A stretch of DNA of 26,800 bases from Gammaproteobacteria bacterium. Its GTDB lineage: Bacteria > Pseudomonadota > Gammaproteobacteria > CAJXQU01. Below, one piece after another: positions 1-7,049 of this stretch; position 1 is the first letter of the stretch, and every line of letters begins with the position of its first letter. The DNA is taken from the NCBI GenBank assembly GCA_026984275.1, contig JALSSM010000474.1, positions 1-26,800 of the forward strand. The letters run 5' to 3'. The notes beneath the pieces are model-generated. The model saw only the letters and a program-made list of their open reading frames with translations, had not been told where the DNA came from and did not search any database. A program made the position numbers and the translations under genes.

Positions 1-310
1 TATCGATCTTGCCATCTTCGACCTGTTCCACCATACTTTTTGCATCATCACGGATACTGTTAAAGGCAGCGGTAATTTCTTCATAACGTTCACCCATTTT
101 CATTTGACTGACCTGTTCTCGCACAACATCGTTGAAAACAGATGCCTGTGATAAAGTTCTTGCGATGGCCAGTGATTTATCAGGATCGATATCGGAAATT
201 CGTTCCAGCAACGACAGAATCGGAGCTTCTTCGACGGTCTCTGGCATCAGGCCCAGATCACGTAACTGGTTCATGGCTTTATCAAGGTACTGAAGGGTTG
301 TATTGCTCAT
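1..310 (-). CDS. Unrecognised protein, N-terminal part only (runs off the left edge)
   Basis: An open minus-strand frame starts at the ATG at 310 and continues past position 1, so about 103 residues are visible. A GAGGAG Shine-Dalgarno lies 7 bases before this ATG; an ATG directly upstream at 313 is in the same frame but only 4 bases from it. The visible protein begins MSNTTLQYLDKAMNQLRDLG and is charged, without a signal peptide or membrane segment, and looks largely helical, possibly coiled coil (stretches such as IRDDAKSMVEQVEDG). I do not recognise a domain with certainty. It is divergent from the acetyltransferase gene at 465. Reality of the gene is supported by the good ribosome site and the uninterrupted frame; function is unknown. 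Confidence 0.6.
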   Translation of the reverse strand, partial: MSNTTLQYLDKAMNQLRDLGLMPETVEEAPILSLLERISDIDPDKSLAIARTLSQASVFNDVVREQVSQMKMGERYEEITAAFNSIRDDAKSMVEQVEDGKID

Positions 311-464
311 CATTCCACTCCTCTAGAATTTATTGGCTGGCGATGACCATTTCTCTGGTGAGATGAATGAGTATAAGAGAAGATGGCGTGTCGCTGATTT
401 ATTATTAAGGATTTATCATAAAATAGCTGGAAAACTTATTCAACGAGACAAGCGTACAACTCAA

Positions 465-956
465 ATGGACAATCTAATCATTAGAACGGCTGAAGAAAAA
501 GATACTCACAGATGTTTCCAGATCGAGTCTTTATGCTTTGAACCTTCTGAAGCGGCATCACTGCATAAAATTCAGATCAGACAGCAACAATATCCTGATG
601 GTTTTCTGATTGCGGAATACAATGGATCCGTGATCGGAATGATCAATTCCGGCGCGACTGACAAACCCGATCTGGCAGATGAAGAATTTAAAGACATGAT
701 TGGGCATGACCCCGGTGGAAAGAATCTGGTCATTTTTTCTGTCGCAGTAATACCTGAGTTTCAAAACAAAGGCATTTCACAGAAGTTGATGATGGCTTTT
801 CTGGAAAGGGCGAAAGATCTGGACAAGCGATCTGTCTTTTTATTATGCAAGTCCGATCTGGTTACTTACTACGAAAAAGCTGGTTTTAACAATTGTGGAG
901 AATCACCATCAAAACATGGTGGTTCAAGCTGGTGGGAAATGCGACTAGATCTTTAA
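465..956 (+). CDS. GNAT-family N-acetyltransferase, AANAT-like
   Basis: The 163-residue product fits a single GNAT domain, which transfers an acetyl group from acetyl-CoA to an amine. The start of the domain (LIIRTAEEKD), a CFEPSEAAS segment typical of arylalkylamine-N-acetyltransferase-like members, the acetyl-CoA loop PEFQNKGISQKLM (an R/Q-x-x-G-x-G/A variant, with Q-N-K-G-I-S) and the C-terminal YYEKAGF motif are all present. The open frame extends upstream to 333, but those 44 residues are not part of the fold, so I take the ATG at 465, although its ribosome site is weak. It is convergent with the yafJ-like gene and the two stop codons overlap by a few bases. The substrate cannot be read from the sequence. 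Confidence 0.8.
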   Translation: MDNLIIRTAEEKDTHRCFQIESLCFEPSEAASLHKIQIRQQQYPDGFLIAEYNGSVIGMINSGATDKPDLADEEFKDMIGHDPGGKNLVIFSVAVIPEFQNKGISQKLMMAFLERAKDLDKRSVFLLCKSDLVTYYEKAGFNNCGESPSKHGGSSWWEMRLDL

Positions 957-1735
957 TTAGGAATCGCCTTATGAATGGCCTGGCCATTTTTGAACACGAC
1001 AAAATCACCCTTATCCATCAAATTCCAGTTTTCATTTTCTGTTAATGCATGTGAAGCGATCACGGTCACCTTATCATGGGTGGAAAACTTTTCTCTGAAA
1101 TCCATGACTTCACCCGTATCAATCAGTTTTGCTTCAGTAAATGGATATTGCCTGGTTACCCAGCTCATCTGGTTACTACAATAAGCAAAAAGGTGGCGTG
1201 AATCACTGAGCAGGAAACTGAAGACACCGAGAATGTTCAGCTCCCTTGCCAGACGATTAATGTAACACCATAAGTCTTTCTGTTTTGCTGGCCGCTTTGG
1301 AAATCGTCTCCTGATCCGATCCATCATGTAACAGAAGGCATACTCACTATCTGTGGTTCCAACGGGATGATAAAAACGTAACGTCTTTTTCCTGATACCG
1401 TTGAGTTGACCATTATGTGCGAAAACCCAACTACATCCCCAGAGTTCACGAGTAAATGGATGTGTGTTTTCAAGACAGACTTTACCGCGGTTAGCCTGTC
1501 GGATATGGCTGATAATAATTTTACTTTTGATCGCATGGCGTTCGATCAGATCAGCGACTTCTGATGAGATACTAGGAGCTGGATCATGAAAACTACGACT
1601 GGCCTTACCTTCATAGAGACTGATACCCCAACCGTCTTTATGAGGTCCGGTCTGACCACCACGTTCTTTCAGCCCTGAAAAACTGAAACAGATATCCGTT
1701 GGGACGTTGGCACTCATTCCCAGTAATTCACACAT
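953..1735 (-). CDS. yafJ: Class II glutamine amidotransferase, YafJ family
   Basis: The 260-residue protein begins MCELLGMSANVPTD, so removal of Met1 exposes Cys2 as the N-terminal nucleophile that hydrolyses glutamine in Ntn-type amidotransferases. Further family features are the KDGWGI segment near residue 35, HIRQANRG near residue 77, the glutamine-pocket block FAHNGQLNG near residue 110 and the TDSEYAF motif. There is no synthase domain fused to it, which is normal for the YafJ group; the acceptor of the ammonia is unknown for this family. It is preceded by the dehydrogenase gene on the same strand, with a 34-base gap that contains a strong hairpin. Confidence 0.88.
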   Translation of the reverse strand: MCELLGMSANVPTDICFSFSGLKERGGQTGPHKDGWGISLYEGKASRSFHDPAPSISSEVADLIERHAIKSKIIISHIRQANRGKVCLENTHPFTRELWGCSWVFAHNGQLNGIRKKTLRFYHPVGTTDSEYAFCYMMDRIRRRFPKRPAKQKDLWCYINRLARELNILGVFSFLLSDSRHLFAYCSNQMSWVTRQYPFTEAKLIDTGEVMDFREKFSTHDKVTVIASHALTENENWNLMDKGDFVVFKNGQAIHKAIPN

Positions 1736-1750
1736 ACCAATTCAACTTCC

Positions 1751-1780
1751 CTATTAAATGATCAACTCATCATTTAATAG
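1751..1780. repeat. Perfect 12-bp hairpin at the dehydrogenase/yafJ junction
   Basis: CTATTAAATGAT (1751-1762) and ATCATTTAATAG (1769-1780) are exact reverse complements separated by the 6-base loop CAACTC. The right arm covers the stop codon of the dehydrogenase gene (1770-1772). No U-tract follows in either direction, so it is not a classical Rho-independent terminator; an mRNA 3'-end stabiliser or processing site is possible. Confidence 0.6.
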
Positions 1781-2945
1781 CGGCAAGCTCTGTTGTTTTC
1801 TTTAATATGCGTGAGTCTATCTCGCTGATGGTTCGGCATCCGATCAACTGCATATTCCGATACAATTCTTCCTGATAGATTTGTAATGTCCGATCAACAC
1901 CTTCCTTTCCGCCTGCACAAAGACCGTAAAGATAAGGTCTGCCGATCATGCAGGCCTTTGCGCCCAGGGCAATCGCTTTGATAATGTCTGTCCCACGTCG
2001 AAATCCACCATCAATGAGGATCTCAATCTTGCTCCCTACGTTAGCAACAATATCTTCGAGTACTTCCAGAGTCCCTGGTGCATGATCAAGCTGACGACCG
2101 CCATGATTGGAGACAACAATAGCATTGGCACCAATTTCAACTGCACGTTTTGCATCTTCTGAATGACTGATCCCCTTGATCACAAAAGGGCCATCCCATT
2201 GTTCAACCATCCATATTGCATCTTCCCAGGTCACGGCTGGATCGAATTGGGAATCAATATAGTCTTTAAGAATAAATTGCTTCTGGCTGGCCAAACCATG
2301 ATCCGCAACATTGGCCAATTGCATGGCATCATTCTGTAAAAAATGATACGTCCAGTAAGGATGTCGAAATAGATCCAGAAGTAATTTTGGACTGATTCTG
2401 GGTGGTATAGTCAGCCCATTTTTCAAATCTCTTTCACGGTTTCCATGAACGGGTAGATCAACGGTCAGGCACAATGCACGATAGCCAGTCTCTTTACAGC
2501 GTTTAAAAAAGTTTTTCAGTAGATCACGATCACGCCAGACGTAGATCTGAAACCATTTTGGCGTATTTGAACTTTCCGCGATGTCTTCGATAGATGTTGT
2601 AGACATCGACGAAAGTGTATAAATAATTCCGGCTTGTTGTGCCGCTTTTACAACAGCGATTTCACCCTCGTGATGAAATAATCGGGTCATAGCTGTTGGG
2701 GAGAGCAGCAAGGGCATACTGATCTTTTCTCCCAGCACAGTGGTCGAGAGATCTATCTGTGAAACATCGACCAGTGCGCTGGCGTTCAGCTGATATCGAT
2801 CGAATGCTCTCCTGTTATTAGTCAGCGTAATTTCATCCTCAGCACCTCCATCAATATAATCGAAAACAGCGTGAGGGATTCGTCGCCTGGCGAGCTCACG
2901 GAGATCAGCAATAGAAAAACACCGCTCGTGAGATTTTTCTCTCAT
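1770..2945 (-). CDS. lldD: FMN-dependent alpha-hydroxy acid dehydrogenase (L-lactate dehydrogenase type)
   Basis: This 391-residue protein oxidises an L-2-hydroxy acid, most likely L-lactate to pyruvate, with FMN, and members of the LldD group pass electrons to the quinone pool at the membrane. Family marks are the N-terminal FDYIDGGAEDE block, the LLLSPTAMTRLFHHEGE segment, the LTVDLPVHGNRERD block, the catalytic SNHGGRQLDHAPGT motif near residue 280 (active-site His and substrate-binding Arg) and the phosphate-binding IDGGFRRGTDIIKA and IGRPYLYG segments. Length fits LldD (about 380-400 residues). Glycolate- or mandelate-type specificity cannot be excluded from the sequence. The ribosome site before the chosen ATG is weak, so the start is less sure than the gene. 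Confidence 0.85.
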   Translation of the reverse strand: MREKSHERCFSIADLRELARRRIPHAVFDYIDGGAEDEITLTNNRRAFDRYQLNASALVDVSQIDLSTTVLGEKISMPLLLSPTAMTRLFHHEGEIAVVKAAQQAGIIYTLSSMSTTSIEDIAESSNTPKWFQIYVWRDRDLLKNFFKRCKETGYRALCLTVDLPVHGNRERDLKNGLTIPPRISPKLLLDLFRHPYWTYHFLQNDAMQLANVADHGLASQKQFILKDYIDSQFDPAVTWEDAIWMVEQWDGPFVIKGISHSEDAKRAVEIGANAIVVSNHGGRQLDHAPGTLEVLEDIVANVGSKIEILIDGGFRRGTDIIKAIALGAKACMIGRPYLYGLCAGGKEGVDRTLQIYQEELYRNMQLIGCRTISEIDSRILKKTTELAAIK

Positions 2946-2983
2946 TCTGAGGAGTCGTTCCTGAACAGGCTATTTTCAGGTTT

Positions 2984-3000
2984 CCCTTTCATTGAAAGGG
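2984..3000 (-). repeat. Short hairpin after the mepK-like gene
   Basis: CCCTTTC (2984-2990) pairs with GAAAGGG (2994-3000) across the loop ATT. It lies 3 bases beyond the stop codon of the upstream minus-strand gene. There is no run of U after it on the minus strand, so termination is only a possibility. Confidence 0.4.
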
Positions 3001-3002
3001 TT

Positions 3003-3587
3003 TTACCAGAAACGAACCCTTCCAGTATCGACATGGATGAAATCTGATTTTGGATAATACCCAACACCACCTCGTTTAAGTGCCAGTGCAGCTTTCCGCA
3101 AGTGATTTAATTCACACCCGGGAAGGCGTATATCAATAGCCTTACCTTGCATGTGAAGACTGTGTTTTGCGACACCACTGCTCTTTTTGTTGAGCATGGC
3201 ATTGGTAGCAGGTGAGCGGTAACAGGAAATGATTGAGAAAGTGTCTTTTCGTTCTACCTTTTCCTGCAAGCTATACAGCAAGTCCATTAAGTGTGGATCA
3301 ATCGGATAGACTTCACCCGATCGATGATCACGCATAATATTATTGATGTCGATCAGGGATTCCTCAATATACTGCCCTTCCGCCCAGTAAGTCGTGCTGA
3401 TTTTTTCATCGGTATGCGTGTTATAGAACGATAACTTTCGTTCCATTGCACTCTGTTTTGCTGCAAAAACAGAAGGATAAACAAGTCCCGCCGCTGCTCC
3501 GGCACAAGCTTTGAGAAAAAATCGGCGGTGGTTTGTTTTATTGGTATGAGAAAGATTTCTGCGTGGAGAATGGTTCGGAAGCTTCAT
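3003..3587 (-). CDS. mepK: DUF882 / MepK-like murein endopeptidase with twin-arginine-like leader
   Basis: The 194-residue protein belongs to the YcbK/MepK (peptidase M15A-like) family, zinc enzymes that cut peptide cross-links in peptidoglycan. It has a leader with NHRRFFLKACAGAAAG, a twin-arginine-like pattern that continues into a hydrophobic stretch. The core shows ISCYRSPATNAML, KHSLHMQGKAIDIRLPG (zinc-ligand His and Asp) and the family's C-terminal FIHVDTGRVRFW. AGAGGA precedes the ATG by 7 bases. It follows directly after a YcbB-like L,D-transpeptidase gene on the same strand. This pairing fits joint cell-wall remodelling, since MepK is reported to prefer 3-3 cross-links made by L,D-transpeptidases (family knowledge; coupling here is inferred). 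Confidence 0.85.
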   Translation of the reverse strand: MKLPNHSPRRNLSHTNKTNHRRFFLKACAGAAAGLVYPSVFAAKQSAMERKLSFYNTHTDEKISTTYWAEGQYIEESLIDINNIMRDHRSGEVYPIDPHLMDLLYSLQEKVERKDTFSIISCYRSPATNAMLNKKSSGVAKHSLHMQGKAIDIRLPGCELNHLRKAALALKRGGVGYYPKSDFIHVDTGRVRFW

Positions 3588-3725
3588 GTATTCCTCTGTG
3601 TATTGTTTATGGTCACTGATGGCGATTTTATTCCTGCTGTGACTTTATTTGCTCAATTATATCCTTCGACGATTAGCACTTCAAAATGTTTTGAGAAGAA
3701 TCGTGTTAAAAGGTTCCGCAATGTC

Positions 3726-5366
3726 TCAATTTTGAGCATTACTTCTCAAAAGTATTTCAAGCCTCTCATCGTGCCCATAAATATCTTCAAAAAAAGCAAT
3801 ATCGCCATTTTCCCTGACAATGGCTGTGGTGTAGAAAATATGGACAGGTATTTTTTTCGTCAGAATTATTTTCTGGTCATTATCACCCTGCATCGCTCTC
3901 ATTATATCGTCTCTGCTCCAGTCCTGTTCCTGCTGTCCCAAAACAAACTCGGCAAGTCGAACAGGATCTTCCACACGAATACAACCATGACTGAAATCTC
4001 GCCTCGACTGGCTGAATAAACGCCGTGCTGGCGTATCGTGCAGATAGACACTGTTGGAATTTGGGAAAATAAACTTGATGAGTCCCAATGCGTTACTTTT
4101 GCCCGGCCGTTGCCTGATCCGTAATTTGCCTGAACGAATACCAGTCGTCATTTCTTCATCCAGGTAACCACTGCTGACAATTTTATGTCCTTCAAGAATT
4201 TCATAATCATGTTCATATAAGTAGTAAGGATCGATATCAAATTTAGGAAGCAGCTCTTTGACGGCAATGCTATAAGGAACATTCCAGTAAGGACGAAATA
4301 CCAGATATTTCATGTCGGCAACAAAGATTGGCGTTTCATGCTCATCCAGGGCAGAACCCACGATCACGCCCATCTTTAATTCTACAGATTCGATGACATT
4401 TTTAACATGGAAAGCATAAAGCTCAAATGCTGGAATATTAACAACAATATGTGGTCCATCTTCTGGTTCTGGCAGCCATCTTAATCTTTCCATTGCCAAC
4501 TCAATTTGTTCCACACGTCTGGTCAGAGGAGTATTCAATTGCTGAAATGTCTTACGTCCGATCAGACCATCATCTTCCAGTCCGTGCCGTCGCTGAAAGT
4601 GTTTTATTGCTTCTACGATAACACCTTCATAGATATCTGTAGTGGGGGTATCCTGATCAAGATCACCAACAGCGGTCAGTAATATTTTCAGGTCATTCAG
4701 ATCAGGATACTGATCACCAGGATGAACTGTCTTTTCTTCCAGTAATTGTTGCCTTGTGTGATCATCTGCAAGCTGACGATATTTTGAAAGCGCTTCTTTT
4801 AAACGTTGATAAGCTTTGAACTGTGGCTCAAGGCGTTGGATCGCCTGCCACATGTTATTACTGTGACTATAGGCAAAGATAGTTTCAGCCAGATCGATAT
4901 GCTTCTGGCTGACTACCACATTGAAACCCATCTCAAGTGGATCAACCTGCCCCAGATGTAGATCCGAGATAAATTGCATGAGCGAGCCTGACAAGGCCAT
5001 ATCGAACTCAGCCAGAGAAGGCTTATTCTCAGAAAATGGTGTTTTTATTTCATTCCAGAAATGTAAGAGTTGATCGGCTGCATACTTCTCCGTTTTCAGC
5101 CCCATCGATTGAGCCTGTTGTAAACTCTGGATGGCTTCAAATGATTGGGATGTCGGTTTGCCTGCTTTGCTCCAGATCAGTTGATTTCCTGAGAGCTTAT
5201 ACAACCTTTCAAGTTCCTGATGATCTTGAAAAACCCGGAGTGTATTAAGATTTGAAAGAGCGGAAGTCTCTTTATTATGATTTTTTCGTTCTGTTGCGGC
5301 AATAACTGTCCCTGATATTAATACGGCTAATATCAGGGACAGAAATAAATAGTTTACGATCTTCAT
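3726..5366 (-). CDS. ycbB: L,D-transpeptidase, YcbB/LdtD-like
   Basis: This 546-residue periplasmic enzyme forms 3-3 cross-links in peptidoglycan. It starts with a signal sequence or anchor (MKIVNYLFLSLILAVLISG). A peptidoglycan-binding helical module lies near residues 240-275 (AIKHFQRRHGLEDDGLIGRK), followed by the YkuD catalytic domain. The domain contains FRPYWNVPYSIA and ends in the active-site block FSHGCIRVEDP around residues 455-470, with catalytic Cys and His in HGCIR. The order N-terminal scaffold, PG-binding, YkuD, and the length, match the YcbB group rather than the short ErfK/YbiS group. AGGAGG lies about 18 bases before the ATG, which is farther than usual, so translation may start weakly or slightly differently. 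Confidence 0.9.
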   Translation of the reverse strand: MKIVNYLFLSLILAVLISGTVIAATERKNHNKETSALSNLNTLRVFQDHQELERLYKLSGNQLIWSKAGKPTSQSFEAIQSLQQAQSMGLKTEKYAADQLLHFWNEIKTPFSENKPSLAEFDMALSGSLMQFISDLHLGQVDPLEMGFNVVVSQKHIDLAETIFAYSHSNNMWQAIQRLEPQFKAYQRLKEALSKYRQLADDHTRQQLLEEKTVHPGDQYPDLNDLKILLTAVGDLDQDTPTTDIYEGVIVEAIKHFQRRHGLEDDGLIGRKTFQQLNTPLTRRVEQIELAMERLRWLPEPEDGPHIVVNIPAFELYAFHVKNVIESVELKMGVIVGSALDEHETPIFVADMKYLVFRPYWNVPYSIAVKELLPKFDIDPYYLYEHDYEILEGHKIVSSGYLDEEMTTGIRSGKLRIRQRPGKSNALGLIKFIFPNSNSVYLHDTPARRLFSQSRRDFSHGCIRVEDPVRLAEFVLGQQEQDWSRDDIMRAMQGDNDQKIILTKKIPVHIFYTTAIVRENGDIAFFEDIYGHDERLEILLRSNAQN

Positions 5367-5396
5367 TATCGCAAACTTAAGGCACCTCCTGTGCCA

Positions 5397-5423
5397 AAAT
5401 GATCAGCTTTTAAATGATCAGCT
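5397..5423. repeat. Two direct copies of AAATGATCAGCT, period 15
   Basis: AAATGATCAGCT occurs at 5397-5408 and again at 5412-5423. The pair sits in the gap between the ycbB-like gene and the gene upstream that ends at 5443. Each copy contains the palindrome TGATCA. It could be a small operator or just local duplication. Confidence 0.45.
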
Positions 5424-5442
5424 AATAAAACAAAAAACACTA

Positions 5443-6498
5443 TTAATAAGACAACAAAGTATCCAACGTCACTTTATCAAAACGACCTGTCGGATTAAGA
5501 CCGTTATCAGCCTGGAATTGCTTAACTGCAAGTTTCGTTTTACTGCCCACTTTTCCATCAGGTGTACCAGCACTATAACCAAGGCCATTTAAAACTTCCT
5601 GAGCCTTTTTAATCCTGGCTTTCAACGATCCACCGGCTGCAGCGGGTTTACTTGCAGGACCAGGATTGGGTTTTGCCCCATCAACTTTCAACGATCCACC
5701 CGTACCAAGTCCATGTGGGCTATCAACCGTTTGGGCTTTGTAGTTCCGGGTTGCTCTTACAATGTTATTAAATGCATCCATCATTGCTGCAACAATCACC
5801 TTCCCTTCTGGTGTTTTTGTGTAGCCTGCCAGACCACCACCAACCGTTCCACCAATCATTCCGAGTCCACCGGCAAGATTTGTAGCACGCGCACTACCTT
5901 CCGCGGCCGCCACCTGAACACCTGATCGGTTTTCCACCAGCGTCATCACACTTTGAGCGTCAGCGAATTTGAGAGAACCTCCAAGCAACGCTCCAACACT
6001 TCCAAATAATCCACCGATAGCAGCGCCAATACCTCCTGTATCGCTATCGCTAAAAACAAGGCTTGGAATTAAATTATAATCTGCCGCAACCATCTGACCT
6101 TTTCCAAAGTTACTGGATTGCCTTAACTCACCAGAGTCTTCGAGCATTCTTTCCTGTTCCATTCGCCGCAAACCTCTTCGGCTACGTTCGACAACGACAA
6201 AGCAATTACTCTGCTGCGCCAGTAATCTCAAAATAGGAACTGTCGAATTGATCCCGTAACTTCCCATCCTGTCAAACCATGGCGAGTAAGTATCTTCTTC
6301 GACTGCTATTGTTCCTAACGAACGGTTGCAGTGTTCGAGTGCGGCATTGGCATCCTCGGAGTTGGCCCCCCCGGCCCCGCCACTGACAACTGATTCAGCT
6401 TTTTTGGAACCCATCTCGACACCACCGACAGCCAATACGGTCGTGGCCATGAATGCACAAGCTGCTGTGATTAGAAATTTGGTAAATACGCCCTTCAT
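5443..6498 (-). CDS. Secreted CsgG-domain protein with C-terminal peptidoglycan-binding domain
   Basis: The 351-residue product has a Sec signal peptide (MKGVFTKFLITAACAFMATT then VLA). It has a central part resembling the CsgG/curli-assembly fold: ILRLLAQQSNCFVVVERSRR, then YNLIPSLVFSDSD and a glycine-rich stretch with GAAIGGLFGSVGALLGG. A Gly/Pro/Ala-rich linker near residues 260-290 leads to a C-terminal PG_binding_1 module (about 292-350, containing KKAQEVLNGLGYSAGTPDGK and AVKQFQADNGLNPTGRFD). CsgG-like domains usually sit in outer-membrane-associated proteins; with no lipobox Cys visible, this one is probably periplasmic and tethered to the wall. An AAGGAG site lies 6 bases before the ATG. 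The specific role is unknown. Confidence 0.75.
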   Translation of the reverse strand: MKGVFTKFLITAACAFMATTVLAVGGVEMGSKKAESVVSGGAGGANSEDANAALEHCNRSLGTIAVEEDTYSPWFDRMGSYGINSTVPILRLLAQQSNCFVVVERSRRGLRRMEQERMLEDSGELRQSSNFGKGQMVAADYNLIPSLVFSDSDTGGIGAAIGGLFGSVGALLGGSLKFADAQSVMTLVENRSGVQVAAAEGSARATNLAGGLGMIGGTVGGGLAGYTKTPEGKVIVAAMMDAFNNIVRATRNYKAQTVDSPHGLGTGGSLKVDGAKPNPGPASKPAAAGGSLKARIKKAQEVLNGLGYSAGTPDGKVGSKTKLAVKQFQADNGLNPTGRFDKVTLDTLLSY

Positions 6499-6610
6499 TT
6501 TTTTCTCCTTTTCTGGAAAACAACCATAATTTTCATATCATGCAATGATTTACCTGATTATTCAATTTTAGAATTGTCATAGATGGTTGCTAGCAGGGTC
6601 ATTAAGAGAA

Positions 6611-6624
6611 TTGATTCAGATCAA
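6611..6624 (+). promoter_or_regulatory. FNR/DNR box before the small cytochrome gene
   Basis: TTGATTCAGATCAA is a perfect TTGAT-N4-ATCAA palindrome. A candidate -10 element TATATT at 6647-6652 begins 29.5 bases from the box centre, the spacing of a class II (-41.5) activator site. A second -10-like TATAAT is at 6662-6667. The box indicates control by anaerobiosis or NO through an FNR/DNR-type protein, such as the one encoded at 24465-25175. Confidence 0.75.
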
Positions 6625-6680
6625 TTTATGAGAGTATCAATATAAGTATATTGTGATCACATATAATCCAGGAGAAAAAC

Positions 6681-6986
6681 ATAAATAAGAAATTTACACT
6701 TTGACTGGCAGGCTCCATGTTACTTTTTGATGTCAATGTGGCAGCGGGTGATGCTGAAGCTGGTAAAACAAAATCGGCTGTCTGTGCTGCATGCCATGGT
6801 GCTGATGGAACAAGTACAAATGCTTTATGGCCTAATCATCTTAAAGGCCAGAAAAATGGGTATCTGGTCAAACAGCTAAAAGCCTTAAGAGATGGTACAC
6901 AGACTGATCCAATGATGTCACCCATGGCAAAAAACCTGAGTGATGAAGATATTGAAGATCTGGCAGCTTATTTTAGTAGCCTGTAG
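6681..6986 (+). pseudogene. Small monoheme c-type cytochrome with broken start region
   Basis: The intact part is one class I cytochrome c domain: heme motif CAACH in SAVCAACHGADGTS, a PNHLKGQ segment and the distal Met in MMSPMAKNLSDEDIEDLAAYF, a c553/c4-like layout. A strong AGGAG (6670-6674) is placed correctly for a start at 6681, but that codon is ATA. The eighth codon (6702-6704) is TGA. Read through, the leader would be xNKKFTL-stop-LAGSMLLFDVNVAAG, a normal signal peptide. The first downstream ATG (6717) would leave a leader without its basic N-region and with only a weak ribosome site. Two independent lesions suggest a recent pseudogene; sequencing error, rare ATA initiation with readthrough, or initiation at 6717 remain possible. 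Confidence 0.6.
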
Positions 6987-6998
6987 CTTAAAGAAGTG

Positions 6999-7033
6999 AA
7001 AAACGATTCATGAACAGTCTGGTTCAAGAATCG
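6999..7033 (-). terminator. Rho-independent terminator after nirN
   Basis: On the minus strand CGATTC-T-TGAAC, loop CAGACT, GTTCA-T-GAATCG forms a two-part stem of 6 and 5 bp around a T-T mismatch, and it is followed at once by five U. It lies just beyond the nirN stop at 7050 and closes the nir operon. The hairpin also lies 12 bases after the stop of the convergent cytochrome gene and may act on that transcript too, although the U-rich stretch is farther away on that side. Confidence 0.75.
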
Positions 7034-7049
7034 GTATAAAATCTTCTTT

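Noticed and set aside
333..464. N-terminal extension of the GNAT protein
   Set aside because: The residues (MAGDDHFSGEMNEYKRRWR...) are outside the acetyltransferase fold and the region is more likely the divergent promoter area.
3528..4019. A 163-residue plus-strand frame and similar long plus-strand frames opposite ycbB, norD, napB/napC and nirG/nirH
   Set aside because: They are antisense to well-identified genes, with no ribosome sites or domain patterns.
6702..6704. TGA read as selenocysteine or tryptophan in the small cytochrome
   Set aside because: The codon falls in a cleaved signal peptide where neither residue is needed, no selenocysteine element is visible just after it, and TGA serves as normal stop for other genes here (for example nirG and norE).
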